A stretch of DNA of 64,000 nt, taken from the NCBI RefSeq assembly GCF_030704825.1, contig NZ_JAUYNX010000014.1, positions 310,001 through 374,000 of the forward strand. Direction: 5' to 3'. Positions 44,874 through 52,881 of this stretch are shown in pieces (within the stretch, counting starts at the first letter, position 1; the number at the start of each line of letters is the position of its first letter). This DNA is from Brevundimonas sp. Its GTDB lineage: Bacteria > Pseudomonadota > Alphaproteobacteria > Caulobacterales > Caulobacteraceae. Below the pieces are notes generated by a model that searched no databases, had not been told where the DNA came from, and was given only the letters and a program-made list of their open reading frames with translations. Position numbers and translations under genes: made by a program.

Positions 44874-46999
44874 CGCGACGCCCCCTGGTCGGCGATCATC
44901 AGGCGCATCGCATTGGCCGTGACCGCCAGGGAACTGGCGATCATGGCGACGGCGGCCCAGGCGGGACTGAGCAGGCCCAGAGCCGCCGCCGGCAAGGCGA
45001 AGAGGTTGTAGGCGAGGGCGAGCACGATGTTCTGTCGCAACCGGCGTCGCGCCGCCGCGGCGAGGTCCAAGACGTCGACCACCCGGCCCAGCCCGCCCCG
45101 GGTGATGACGACGGCGGCGGTCGCCGACGCCGCGGCGTGCGCTCGCGCGACCGATATCCCGCAGTCCGCGGCGGCCAGCGCCGGCCCGTCGTTCACGCCG
45201 TCGCCGACGAACAGCACCGGCCCCCGTGCGCGCCGGACCAGTTCGCCCTTGGACAGGGGGGTGCAGCCGGCGAAAACGCTGGACGGGCTGAGGCCCACCG
45301 CGCGGGCGACGGCGTGGGCCGGACCTTCGGCGTCGCCGGTGGCCAACAGGACGTCGATGCCGCGCCGCCGCAGCTCCAGAATGGTGTCTCCGGCCTCGGG
45401 ATCGATCGCGTCCCCGATCAGCAGGTCCCCTACCGGGACGTCGTCCAGCCAGACCCGCAGGCGCGTGGCGCCCTCCGCCGCGCCGCCTGGCGCGCCGCCG
45501 ACCCGGATCCGGCGACCGGCGGGGTCGAACCCCCGGGCGTCGCGGGAGCCACGCGATCCTCCAGCCCCGAGGGGACCGCCATGATGCGCCGTCACGGCCC
45601 GGGCGAGTGGATGGTCGAGACCCGTCTCGGCCCGAGCGGCGAGCGCCACGACCTCCGCGTCGGTCCAGCCGGCCCGGGACTCGACCGACAGGACCCGGGG
45701 CTGACCGGCCGTCAGGGTGCCGGTCTTGTCGAAGATTGCCGTACGGGCCCCGGTCAGGCGTTCGACCACGGCGGCGTCCACCAGACGAAAGCCGCGTCCG
45801 GCGGCAATCACGCTGGCCCGCAAGTGGACGAGGGGCGCCGCGAGACTCAGGGCGCAGGGGCAGGCCGCCAACATGACGACCAGGCCCCGGACCAGTCCGG
45901 TTTCGATCGAACGCGTCAGGATCGCGGTGACCAGAACGATGAGCAGCGAAACGACGGGAATGGCGGTCGTCAGGAGGCCGGCCGCGCGGCTCACGCTGTC
46001 GATCGGTTCGCCCCGCGCCGCCAGTTCTATCGCGATGCGGCCGCCCATGCGGTCCACGTCGCGGTCGCCTGATACACGATCGACACGCACCTCGACAGCC
46101 CGGACGAGATTGACCGTGCCGGCGGCGATGCGGTCGCCGACCCCAAGAGCGCTCGCGCCGCTTTCGCCTGTCAGAATAGCGGTATCGACGGCGCTTCGCC
46201 CGCTCACGACGACGCCGTCGACCGTCGAGACGCCGCCCGCTCGAACCTGAACGACATCGCCGATCGCCAGCTGATCGCAGGCCACCGGCTCCCAGCCGCC
46301 CGCGCCATCGCGCCGCTCAGCGGTGTCGTCGAACAGACGACCGAGGGCGAGCGTGGCGTCCGTGGCGTTTCGGCGGACGTGGGTCTCGATCAAACGGGCC
46401 AGCACAAGCAGGGTGACCAGCATGGTGGCGGTGTCGAAATAGACCTGTGCCCCCCCGCGAGCGAGGGCGAGCGCCGAGGTGGCGACGGAGCCGACCACGC
46501 CGAGGCTGATCAAGAGGTCCAGACCGGGCGCGCGAAGACGGATCGATCGCGCCGCCATCCGTCCGATTCCTGCGCCGCTGAACAGGATAACGGGCCCGGC
46601 CAGGACGCCGCTGGCCAGGGCGATCCACCACGCTGCGGCGGGCGACAATCCCGGGTCCAGATACAGCACCACCGCGCAGGCCATGGACCACATGCCGAAG
46701 GCGATCGCCACGACCAGGCGCAGGGTGAGCGAACGGACCTCCCGGTCCAGTCGCAGGCGAATGGTCTGGGGGTCGCTGCGCTCCAGAAGGCGGTAGCCCG
46801 CCTCGTGCACGCAGGCACGGACGGCCTCCGCGTCGCACCGGTCCGGGTCCCACTGCACCAGGGCCGAGGCGGTGACATAGTGGACGCCGGCGCCGATCAC
46901 GCCGTCGATCGCGCGGAGGCGGCTTTCCAGGCCTCGCGCGCAGCCGCCGCACCACAGGCCGTCCACGGCGAACAGCTGCCGCGTGACGGCGGCGGGCAC
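44864..46999 (-). CDS. ccoI: P1B-type copper ATPase for cytochrome oxidase (CcoI/FixI-like)
   Basis: This 711-residue pump is of the FixI/CcoI type, which supplies copper to cbb3 oxidase from the cytoplasmic side. An N-terminal heavy-metal domain has CxxC at Cys17-Cys20 (GLWCGGCARG). The core shows TGESGASALG, the membrane CPC in LAACPCALSLAAP, DKTGTLTAGQ, the HP motif in GLDHPLARAV and GDGVNDGPALAAAD. It lies 4 bp after the TsdA-like cytochrome gene in the same operon as CcoNO, which supports the assembly role over general copper export. Start at a GTG at 46999. Confidence 0.9.
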   Translation of the reverse strand: MPAAVTRQLFAVDGLWCGGCARGLESRLRAIDGVIGAGVHYVTASALVQWDPDRCDAEAVRACVHEAGYRLLERSDPQTIRLRLDREVRSLTLRLVVAIAFGMWSMACAVVLYLDPGLSPAAAWWIALASGVLAGPVILFSGAGIGRMAARSIRLRAPGLDLLISLGVVGSVATSALALARGGAQVYFDTATMLVTLLVLARLIETHVRRNATDATLALGRLFDDTAERRDGAGGWEPVACDQLAIGDVVQVRAGGVSTVDGVVVSGRSAVDTAILTGESGASALGVGDRIAAGTVNLVRAVEVRVDRVSGDRDVDRMGGRIAIELAARGEPIDSVSRAAGLLTTAIPVVSLLIVLVTAILTRSIETGLVRGLVVMLAACPCALSLAAPLVHLRASVIAAGRGFRLVDAAVVERLTGARTAIFDKTGTLTAGQPRVLSVESRAGWTDAEVVALAARAETGLDHPLARAVTAHHGGPLGAGGSRGSRDARGFDPAGRRIRVGGAPGGAAEGATRLRVWLDDVPVGDLLIGDAIDPEAGDTILELRRRGIDVLLATGDAEGPAHAVARAVGLSPSSVFAGCTPLSKGELVRRARGPVLFVGDGVNDGPALAAADCGISVARAHAAASATAAVVITRGGLGRVVDVLDLAAAARRRLRQNIVLALAYNLFALPAAALGLLSPAWAAVAMIASSLAVTANAMRLMIADQGASRWN

Positions 47000-47003
47000 C
47001 GGC

Positions 47004-48041
47004 CTAACGTCCCCCGGCCGGCGCCGCTGGCGGGGCGCCGGCGCCCAGCAGCCGGCCGTGATAGATCCGCCCGTAGAAAGTCTCCGCGCCGGTGTGGTTG
47101 CGCGCGGCGTTCTCGGCGACCGTACCGGTCTGGCGGGGGTCCCTGGGGCGTTCCTGGCTGTTGATGTAGGCCGCCACGTCCCACGCCTGCTGATCGGTCA
47201 GCCGGTTGGTCTGGCCGAGGGGCATATTGGCCTTGATGAAGCCCGCGGCCGTGTTCACGCGCGCCATTCCGGCGCCCCAGTTGTAGGACTGCGGACCCCA
47301 AAGGGGCGGAAAGACCGTGCGCCCGTTGGCGTCGGCCTGGCCCTGGCCGTCGGCGGAATGGCAGACCGCGCAGTTGGCGGCGAAGACCTGCTGCCCGCGG
47401 ACGGGGTCATATCCGAGGGCGGTCTTCTGCAGCTCCGGATAGCCCGAGCCCTCCATATCGACGCCCGTGGGGGCCCCGGTGGCGAGGAAATGCATATAGG
47501 TCTGCAGATCCTTGTAGACGTCGTGGCCAGCGGGCGGTGGGCCGCCGCTCGGCGAGGCCTGGGCGTTCATCGAATAGGTGAAACAGCCCTTGATCCGATC
47601 CTCCATCGTATTGATCTGCTTGTTCTTGGAGCGATATTTCGGATAGGCGACCCAGGCGGCCCACATCGGCGCCGAGTCCGGCCGTCGTCCGCCGTCCAGA
47701 TGGCAGGCCGCGCACGACAGGCTGTTGCCCACGAAGTCCGAGGCATTCGCCGGGGTGTTCATGAAGATCGCCTCGCCGCGCCGAATGGCGTCGCCGGAGG
47801 GACCGTCCGGTATGGCCGAGGACATCGGCGGCTGGAAATAGGCGGCCGGCTCGAGACCCGGTCCATCGCCGCCTTCGCTGCCCTTGCGATCGCGAATCCA
47901 GCCTGCGTCGACGGCCAGGGTGCCGATCACGAAGAGGGCCAGTCCGCCGGCGACGGCGAAGATGGCGTCGCGGGCGAGGCCGCCCTTGCGCGGCTTGTCG
48001 GGGCCGGTGGCGGGGGGCGGGGATTTGGGGTCATCGGACAT
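47004..48041 (-). CDS. TsdA-like membrane-anchored diheme cytochrome c
   Basis: This 345-residue protein has an N-terminal membrane anchor (about 26-45) and two heme c sites: CAACH (110-114) and CAVCH (224-228). Between them lie YPKYRSKNKQINTMEDRIKG and Cys153. The motif GNSLSCAACHLDGG, YP-YR and DRI-x-x-C-F matches thiosulfate dehydrogenase TsdA, in which that Cys is the unusual axial ligand of heme 1; spacing His114 to Cys153 is 39 residues. Lys270 and Met273 in FIKANMPLG are candidate ligands of heme 2. It could oxidise thiosulfate to tetrathionate and pass electrons to the co-transcribed oxidase. The membrane anchor is unusual for TsdA. Confidence 0.8.
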   Translation of the reverse strand: MSDDPKSPPPATGPDKPRKGGLARDAIFAVAGGLALFVIGTLAVDAGWIRDRKGSEGGDGPGLEPAAYFQPPMSSAIPDGPSGDAIRRGEAIFMNTPANASDFVGNSLSCAACHLDGGRRPDSAPMWAAWVAYPKYRSKNKQINTMEDRIKGCFTYSMNAQASPSGGPPPAGHDVYKDLQTYMHFLATGAPTGVDMEGSGYPELQKTALGYDPVRGQQVFAANCAVCHSADGQGQADANGRTVFPPLWGPQSYNWGAGMARVNTAAGFIKANMPLGQTNRLTDQQAWDVAAYINSQERPRDPRQTGTVAENAARNHTGAETFYGRIYHGRLLGAGAPPAAPAGGR

Positions 48042-48044
48042 GGT

Positions 48045-49286
48045 CTAGCGCCTGTCGTCAGGAGGTGAAGCGGGATTGGGCGGCAAGGTGGCGAGATAGT
48101 CCGCCACGGCGCGGCGATCGGCGTCCGACAGGTTGCGGGAGACGGCGTTCATCAGATCGACGGAGGAATTGTCGCGCTGTCCTCCGGCCCAGGCGGAAAG
48201 TTGAGAGGCGGTATAGGCGGGATGCTGGGCGGCCAGAGACGGGAACTGCGGCGCGACCCCAAAGCCCGAGGGGCCGTGGCAGGAGAAGCAGGCCGGGACA
48301 TTCTTGGACCAGTCGCCATAGAGCGCCAAGCGTTCGCCCCGCGCGATGTCTCCGCCGAGCGACGGCCTGGCCGTGGAGGGGGCCCGCAATCGCGCATAAT
48401 AGTCCCCAAGCGCGCGGCGCTCGTCCGGCGACAGGGCGGAGGCCACAATGGCCATCGACTCGTTTTCGCGGGCGCCCGCGATATAGTCGTTCAGCTGTTT
48501 GACGATATAGGCCGAGGGCAGGCCGGCCAGTCGGGGCACGGTCTCGCTGCCCTGGCCCCGGGTCCCATGACAGGACGAACAGGACCAGGCGTCGCCTCGC
48601 CCCTCGTTGATCAGTCGGATCACCCCGGCGTCAATCGCGGCCGGGGGCGGCGCGACGAACACGGGTTGCGGCGCCAGGTCCGGCGCCATGCGGGAGACGA
48701 TCTCGACGCCGCCCCGCCAGGGCCCCCGGTCAGGGAACCGGCGACGCTGTGCCGCGACGAAGGCGGGGGTGACCGGGGCCTCGGCTCCGCCCCAGGTTTG
48801 GCGGACGTACGAGGCGACGCGGGCCAGTTCTTCGTCGGACAGAACGCTGGAGAAGTTCGGCATATGGCCGTTGAAGGTCCGACCGCTGACGGCGATGGGG
48901 CCGTCGATCCCGTGCAGCAGTATCTGGACCACGACCTGGGGATCGGCCGAGACGAAGGCTGAGCCTTCCAGGGGCGGCACGGCGCCGCGAACCCCCACGG
49001 CGTTGGGCTGATGGCAGGAGGAGCAGCGGGCCTCGAAGATCTGCGCCCCGGAATTGACCGCATGACGGGGCAATTCGGCCATCTGGGCGGCGCGTTCGGA
49101 CCGGCCGATCGCGACGGCCTGGCTGTTGTCCCACAGGGTGATGCCGCCCCAGAGGGCCAGGGCGACGGCGATCCAGAGAACCGGGAGCGGGATGCGCCGG
49201 AACTCCTCATAGGGTTCGTAGGCCTCGTCCGTCTCGCGTCGTTCGACCGGGTCGGGGGTTCGCCGTGTCCAGGGAAGGCGGATCAT
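48045..49286 (-). CDS. Membrane-anchored triheme cytochrome c in the CcoP position
   Basis: This 413-residue protein follows ccoO where ccoP usually stands. One membrane helix (about 33-52, LPVLWIAVALALWGG) is followed by three cytochrome c domains with CSSCH at 88-92 and 236-240 and CFSCH at 333-337. Domain 1 ends with GHMPNFSSVLSDEELARVASYVRQ, a CcoP-like or cytochrome cbb3 subunit pattern with Met ligand; domains 2 and 3 resemble cytochrome c4/c553 (GTRGQGSETVPRLAGLPSAY, HGPSGFGVAPQFPSLAAQ). Canonical CcoP has two hemes and two helices near the N terminus. It overlaps ccoO by ATGA and likely brings electrons to the oxidase from the periplasm. Confidence 0.85.
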   Translation of the reverse strand: MIRLPWTRRTPDPVERRETDEAYEPYEEFRRIPLPVLWIAVALALWGGITLWDNSQAVAIGRSERAAQMAELPRHAVNSGAQIFEARCSSCHQPNAVGVRGAVPPLEGSAFVSADPQVVVQILLHGIDGPIAVSGRTFNGHMPNFSSVLSDEELARVASYVRQTWGGAEAPVTPAFVAAQRRRFPDRGPWRGGVEIVSRMAPDLAPQPVFVAPPPAAIDAGVIRLINEGRGDAWSCSSCHGTRGQGSETVPRLAGLPSAYIVKQLNDYIAGARENESMAIVASALSPDERRALGDYYARLRAPSTARPSLGGDIARGERLALYGDWSKNVPACFSCHGPSGFGVAPQFPSLAAQHPAYTASQLSAWAGGQRDNSSVDLMNAVSRNLSDADRRAVADYLATLPPNPASPPDDRR

Positions 49287-49903
49287 CGCGGCTCGCCCCT
49301 CTCGCTGTAGCCGTCATCGCGAACGCCGGCGCGGGGCGCCGGGAAAGTCCTGTCCAAACTCTTGAGATAGGCCACCAGATCCAGGGCCTGGGAGCGGGCC
49401 ACGACGACCTTGCCCGCGGGCGCATAGCCCCCGGGCATGGCCACGACGACATCGCCCCTGGCCGCCTTGTCCTTGATCTCGAACAGATAGGGATAGGCGG
49501 GCATGATGCTCCAGTCGAACACGGCCCGGGGCTGGTAGAGATGGGTGAGATGCCAGTCCCGGCTGGGAAGCCGTGCGCCGACGTTCTGAAGATCCGGCCC
49601 GGTCCGCATGGTGCCCAGCTGGTGGGGCTGATCGTAGAAATAGTCCGAGGCCACCGAGGCGCGCCCCCAACCACGTTCGGCGTCGGGGGCCTGGTCCAGC
49701 GACCGGGGCTGCTGGCTGTGACAGGACACGCAGCCCTGCGAGACATAGATGTCGCGGCCGCGCGATTCCGCCGCAGTATAGGCCTCGAGACCCGGTGTGG
49801 GGGGCTCGGTCCGTATCTGGATGCCTGGGAGGATCACGAGAAGGAGGGTGGCGAAGGCCAGGATGGCGAGGGCGAGGACGCCGAGGGGAATGACGCGGTT
49901 CAT
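49283..49903 (-). CDS. ccoO: cbb3-type cytochrome c oxidase subunit II (CcoO)
   Basis: This 206-residue monoheme cytochrome has an N-terminal anchor (about 6-26), the heme site CVSCH (58-62) in YVSQGCVSCHSQQ and the typical GPDLQNVGARLPSRDWHLTHLYQPR, then the Met ligand in SIMPAYPYLFE. It passes electrons to CcoN. It overlaps ccoN and the triheme gene by 4 bp each. It is shorter and simpler than the CcoNO fusions of some groups. Confidence 0.94.
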   Translation of the reverse strand: MNRVIPLGVLALAILAFATLLLVILPGIQIRTEPPTPGLEAYTAAESRGRDIYVSQGCVSCHSQQPRSLDQAPDAERGWGRASVASDYFYDQPHQLGTMRTGPDLQNVGARLPSRDWHLTHLYQPRAVFDWSIMPAYPYLFEIKDKAARGDVVVAMPGGYAPAGKVVVARSQALDLVAYLKSLDRTFPAPRAGVRDDGYSERGEPR

Positions 49904-51516
49904 GCGGCGGTCGCCGGAACGGTGTCGGGCGGCGAGTCAGTGGCGTCCGACGCGGACGACGGGGCCCGTCCGCGCACGATCACGGCCATGAAATGGATCG
50001 CGAAGATCAGATGGCCCACGGTCATCAGGATACCGCCCACGGACCGGGCCTCGAGATATGGCTTGAGCAGCGTCACGCTGTCGGCGAAAGGACGGGTCAC
50101 ATCCAGCATCGCCAGGCCCTGGAGGACGCCGCCCACCGTCAATGACACGAAATAGACGGCGAAGCCGGCGACCACGAGCCAGAAATGGGCCGCGATCAAC
50201 CTGGGCCAGGGCCAGGCGCGACCGGTCAGCCGCGGCAGGGTGTGGTAGACGGCGCCGAACAGAACGAAGGACACGAAGCCATAGGCGCCGAGATGGGCGT
50301 GGCCGACCGTGTATTGTGTGAAGTGGGTCACGGTGTTGACGCTGCGCAGCGCCTCGATCGACCCCTGGAAGGAGGCCGCCGTGTACATGAGCGCGCCCAG
50401 GGAGATGAATCTGAGGGGGATGGAAGCCTTGAAGACCCAGAGGTTGCGCGCGACTGTGACGTGCTGATTGACGGCCACGGCGATCACCGGGACGAACATC
50501 ATCACGCTGTGGACGATGGACAGGGTGACGACCCAGGTGGGGACCGGGCCGCCGATCAGATGGTGGATGCCGACCTGGCTGTAGAAGAGGGCCAGGGCCC
50601 AGAAGCCGAGCAGCGACAGGCTGTAGGAATAGATCGGCTTGCCGATGATCTTGGGAATGAAATAATAGGCCGCGCCGACACCGAGGGGGGTGAGCCACAG
50701 ACCCAGGACATTGTGGGCGAACCACCAGTTCACGGTGGCTTCCTGCACGCCCGAATGCAGGCCGGGCAGGTTGGCGATGAAGAACAGGATCGGAAACCAG
50801 CACAGGGCGCCAAGATAGTACCAGCCGGTCACATAGATGTGGCCGACGTTGCGATTCAGCGCTGTTCGCAGCAGGGGCAGGACGAAACAGGCCCCGGCGG
50901 CGGCCAGCAGGATGTCGATCTGCCAGGGAATCTCCAGCCATTCCTCGCCGTCGGTCCAGCCGGAAGCGATGGCCGCGGCCCCGGCGGCCAGGGCGATGTT
51001 CCAGAGCGCGGCGCCCAGGATCGGAAGGCGCGGATGACGCAGCGCGGTGTGGAAGATGCGCGGCGCGATCCATATCGCCACCCCGATGCCGGTCAGCGAC
51101 AGCCAGCCGTAGGCCACCATGTTCAGATGCAGGGTCCGGACCCGCCCGAAGGTCAGGGGACCATAGGCCGAAAGCCAGTCCGGCCAGTGCAGTTTGAGCG
51201 AGGCCATGACCCCGAACACGGACCCCAGCACAAGCCAGAAGATGCCGCTCGCCAGCAGGACCAGAACGGGCCGTCGCGAGACAGCGTCGATCCCCGCCCG
51301 CGCGGTGTCATAGTGGTGCGGGCCGAGGGCCTGTGGGTCGTCGCCGGCCATGGTGGCGTCGTCGGCCTGCCCGGCCTCGCCGGGGACGAACACCGTATAG
51401 GCCTGACCCTGGTGCAGTTCCATCTGACGGTTGGTCACCGCCCAGATCAGGAAGGCCAGCGCCAGCAGGGAGACAAGGAAGCTGAGAGCCAGCAAAAGGC
51501 CGATCGTCACCGACAC
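49900..51516 (-). CDS. ccoN: cbb3-type cytochrome c oxidase subunit I with CcoS-like N-terminal fusion
   Basis: This 538-residue protein is the oxygen-reducing subunit. Heme and CuB ligands are visible: His130 (RTLHLNMVAYGWLS), His268 (NWWFAHNVLG), His318-His319 (QVGIHHLIGG), and His406/His408 (TVGHAHLGAYGF). The first about 45 residues, MSVTIGLLLALSFLVSLLAL then FLIWAVTNRQMELHQGQAY, do not belong to CcoN but match the small assembly protein CcoS (one helix, then W-A-x-x-x-x-Q and a short cytoplasmic tail). Residues 46-80 form a linker. No separate ccoS or ccoQ is seen. It follows the porin gene by 15 bp and overlaps ccoO. Confidence 0.9.
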   Translation of the reverse strand: MSVTIGLLLALSFLVSLLALAFLIWAVTNRQMELHQGQAYTVFVPGEAGQADDATMAGDDPQALGPHHYDTARAGIDAVSRRPVLVLLASGIFWLVLGSVFGVMASLKLHWPDWLSAYGPLTFGRVRTLHLNMVAYGWLSLTGIGVAIWIAPRIFHTALRHPRLPILGAALWNIALAAGAAAIASGWTDGEEWLEIPWQIDILLAAAGACFVLPLLRTALNRNVGHIYVTGWYYLGALCWFPILFFIANLPGLHSGVQEATVNWWFAHNVLGLWLTPLGVGAAYYFIPKIIGKPIYSYSLSLLGFWALALFYSQVGIHHLIGGPVPTWVVTLSIVHSVMMFVPVIAVAVNQHVTVARNLWVFKASIPLRFISLGALMYTAASFQGSIEALRSVNTVTHFTQYTVGHAHLGAYGFVSFVLFGAVYHTLPRLTGRAWPWPRLIAAHFWLVVAGFAVYFVSLTVGGVLQGLAMLDVTRPFADSVTLLKPYLEARSVGGILMTVGHLIFAIHFMAVIVRGRAPSSASDATDSPPDTVPATAA

Positions 51517-51531
51517 GCGCGTTCTCCCGGA

Positions 51532-52881
51532 TCAGAATGCGACGGTGACATCTGCATATCCATAGACGGTATCGCCGGTATCGGGCGCGCCGGGCGCGTC
51601 GATCAGAACCCGCCCCTTGAACAGCCGGGCCGCTCCGACTTCCAGCCAGGCGCCATCGGGTCGCAGCGCATATCGCGCCCGCGCTTCGATCTGCTGCCCG
51701 GCGAACCGCCCGGAGCGACCCGAAGGGTCGGCGACCAAGGTCAGGCCGAGGGCGTCGGTCGGGCTGTCCAGCCAGAGCCCCCTGTACATCGCCATCGCCT
51801 CGAACCGGGGGGAGGGCCTGACCTCGACCCGGACGCCAGGCGACCTCAGGTTCTGGCGCGAGACGGGCCCGTAGAGACCGGCGGGGCCGAACTCGAACCG
51901 ACGGGCGCCGAACAGTGGATCAAACCGCGCGTAATGGTCTCCGCCTTCGTCGCCGCTGGCGTGGTCATACTGGACCGCCAGCCGGGGCTTCCAGACGCGA
52001 TCGAAGGTTCGGCCCACTTCGGCGTGCATGAACCAGGCGCCGACGTCCAGATCGCGCGTGTCGGCCACGGCGGCCGTCCGTCGGGCCGTGCCGACCTGTC
52101 CCGCGGCCTCGAGCTCGAAATCCACCCGACCGGTCCCGGGCCCCCGACGCAAGCGAAAGCCGGGCGTGAACAGCCGCCTGTCCCGGGTCTGCAGGGCCGG
52201 GTCATCCTGTTCGTTCAGCCCATAGCCGTAGATTTCCAGGGTGGTGGCCCGATCATCGAGCGATCCCACCCATGACGCGCCAAAGAACTGCAGGTCGGTG
52301 CTTTCGCGGTCCCATTCGACGGCATGGCCTTCCACGCCGGCCCGGTCGTCGGGCAAGCGGTACTGGGGCATGACCCAAAACGCGGTCAGGTTCCCGCCCC
52401 CCAGCGGGGTCTGAAGCCGCGCGCCCGTATAGGCGTTGGTGGTGTTGCGGAAATTCTGTCGCGAGACCAGCCGCTTGGACCCGACGTCCATCGTCATCCG
52501 GCCCAGGCGGAGAACGCTGTCGCCGTCGCCGCCGAGATCGATATCGGCAAAGGCTTGCACCAGTTCGAGTCCGTTGACCTCGCTGGTGCCCACGGAGGAC
52601 AGGGGATCCTGTCCGAACGCCCGAGAATCGTACAATTCGGTCCCGAAGCGAACGCGACCGGCGTCGTAGCCCACGGCCAGGGTCGCGCGGGTGAACAGGA
52701 CGTCGTCATGTTCGGCGAAACGCGGACGGAACTGGCCCGCCAGGGTTTCCGCGCGAACCCGCAGGCTGCCAGATACGGTCCAGCGCGAGGGTGTGGCGGG
52801 GGCCTCCGGAGCGATCACCGGCGCCGACTGCGCCGCGGCCGGATGGGATATCGCCAAGACCGCGAGGAGCGGTGCGATCAT
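51532..52881 (-). CDS. Alginate-export-type outer-membrane porin
   Basis: This 449-residue protein has a signal peptide (cleavage after AAAQ), then a beta-barrel of the alginate_exp family: VSGSLRVRAETLAGQFRP, LRLGRMTMDVGSKRLVSRQN, FRNTTNAYTGARL, FFGASWVGSLDDRATTLEIY, and a terminal aromatic strand (GYADVTVAF). The RLGRMTMDVGS and SRQNFRNT motifs are characteristic. It overlaps the metallophosphatase gene by ATGA. The substrate is unknown; similar porins accompany respiratory and sulfur or nitrogen oxide operons as well as true alginate loci. Confidence 0.85.
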   Translation of the reverse strand: MIAPLLAVLAISHPAAAQSAPVIAPEAPATPSRWTVSGSLRVRAETLAGQFRPRFAEHDDVLFTRATLAVGYDAGRVRFGTELYDSRAFGQDPLSSVGTSEVNGLELVQAFADIDLGGDGDSVLRLGRMTMDVGSKRLVSRQNFRNTTNAYTGARLQTPLGGGNLTAFWVMPQYRLPDDRAGVEGHAVEWDRESTDLQFFGASWVGSLDDRATTLEIYGYGLNEQDDPALQTRDRRLFTPGFRLRRGPGTGRVDFELEAAGQVGTARRTAAVADTRDLDVGAWFMHAEVGRTFDRVWKPRLAVQYDHASGDEGGDHYARFDPLFGARRFEFGPAGLYGPVSRQNLRSPGVRVEVRPSPRFEAMAMYRGLWLDSPTDALGLTLVADPSGRSGRFAGQQIEARARYALRPDGAWLEVGAARLFKGRVLIDAPGAPDTGDTVYGYADVTVAF

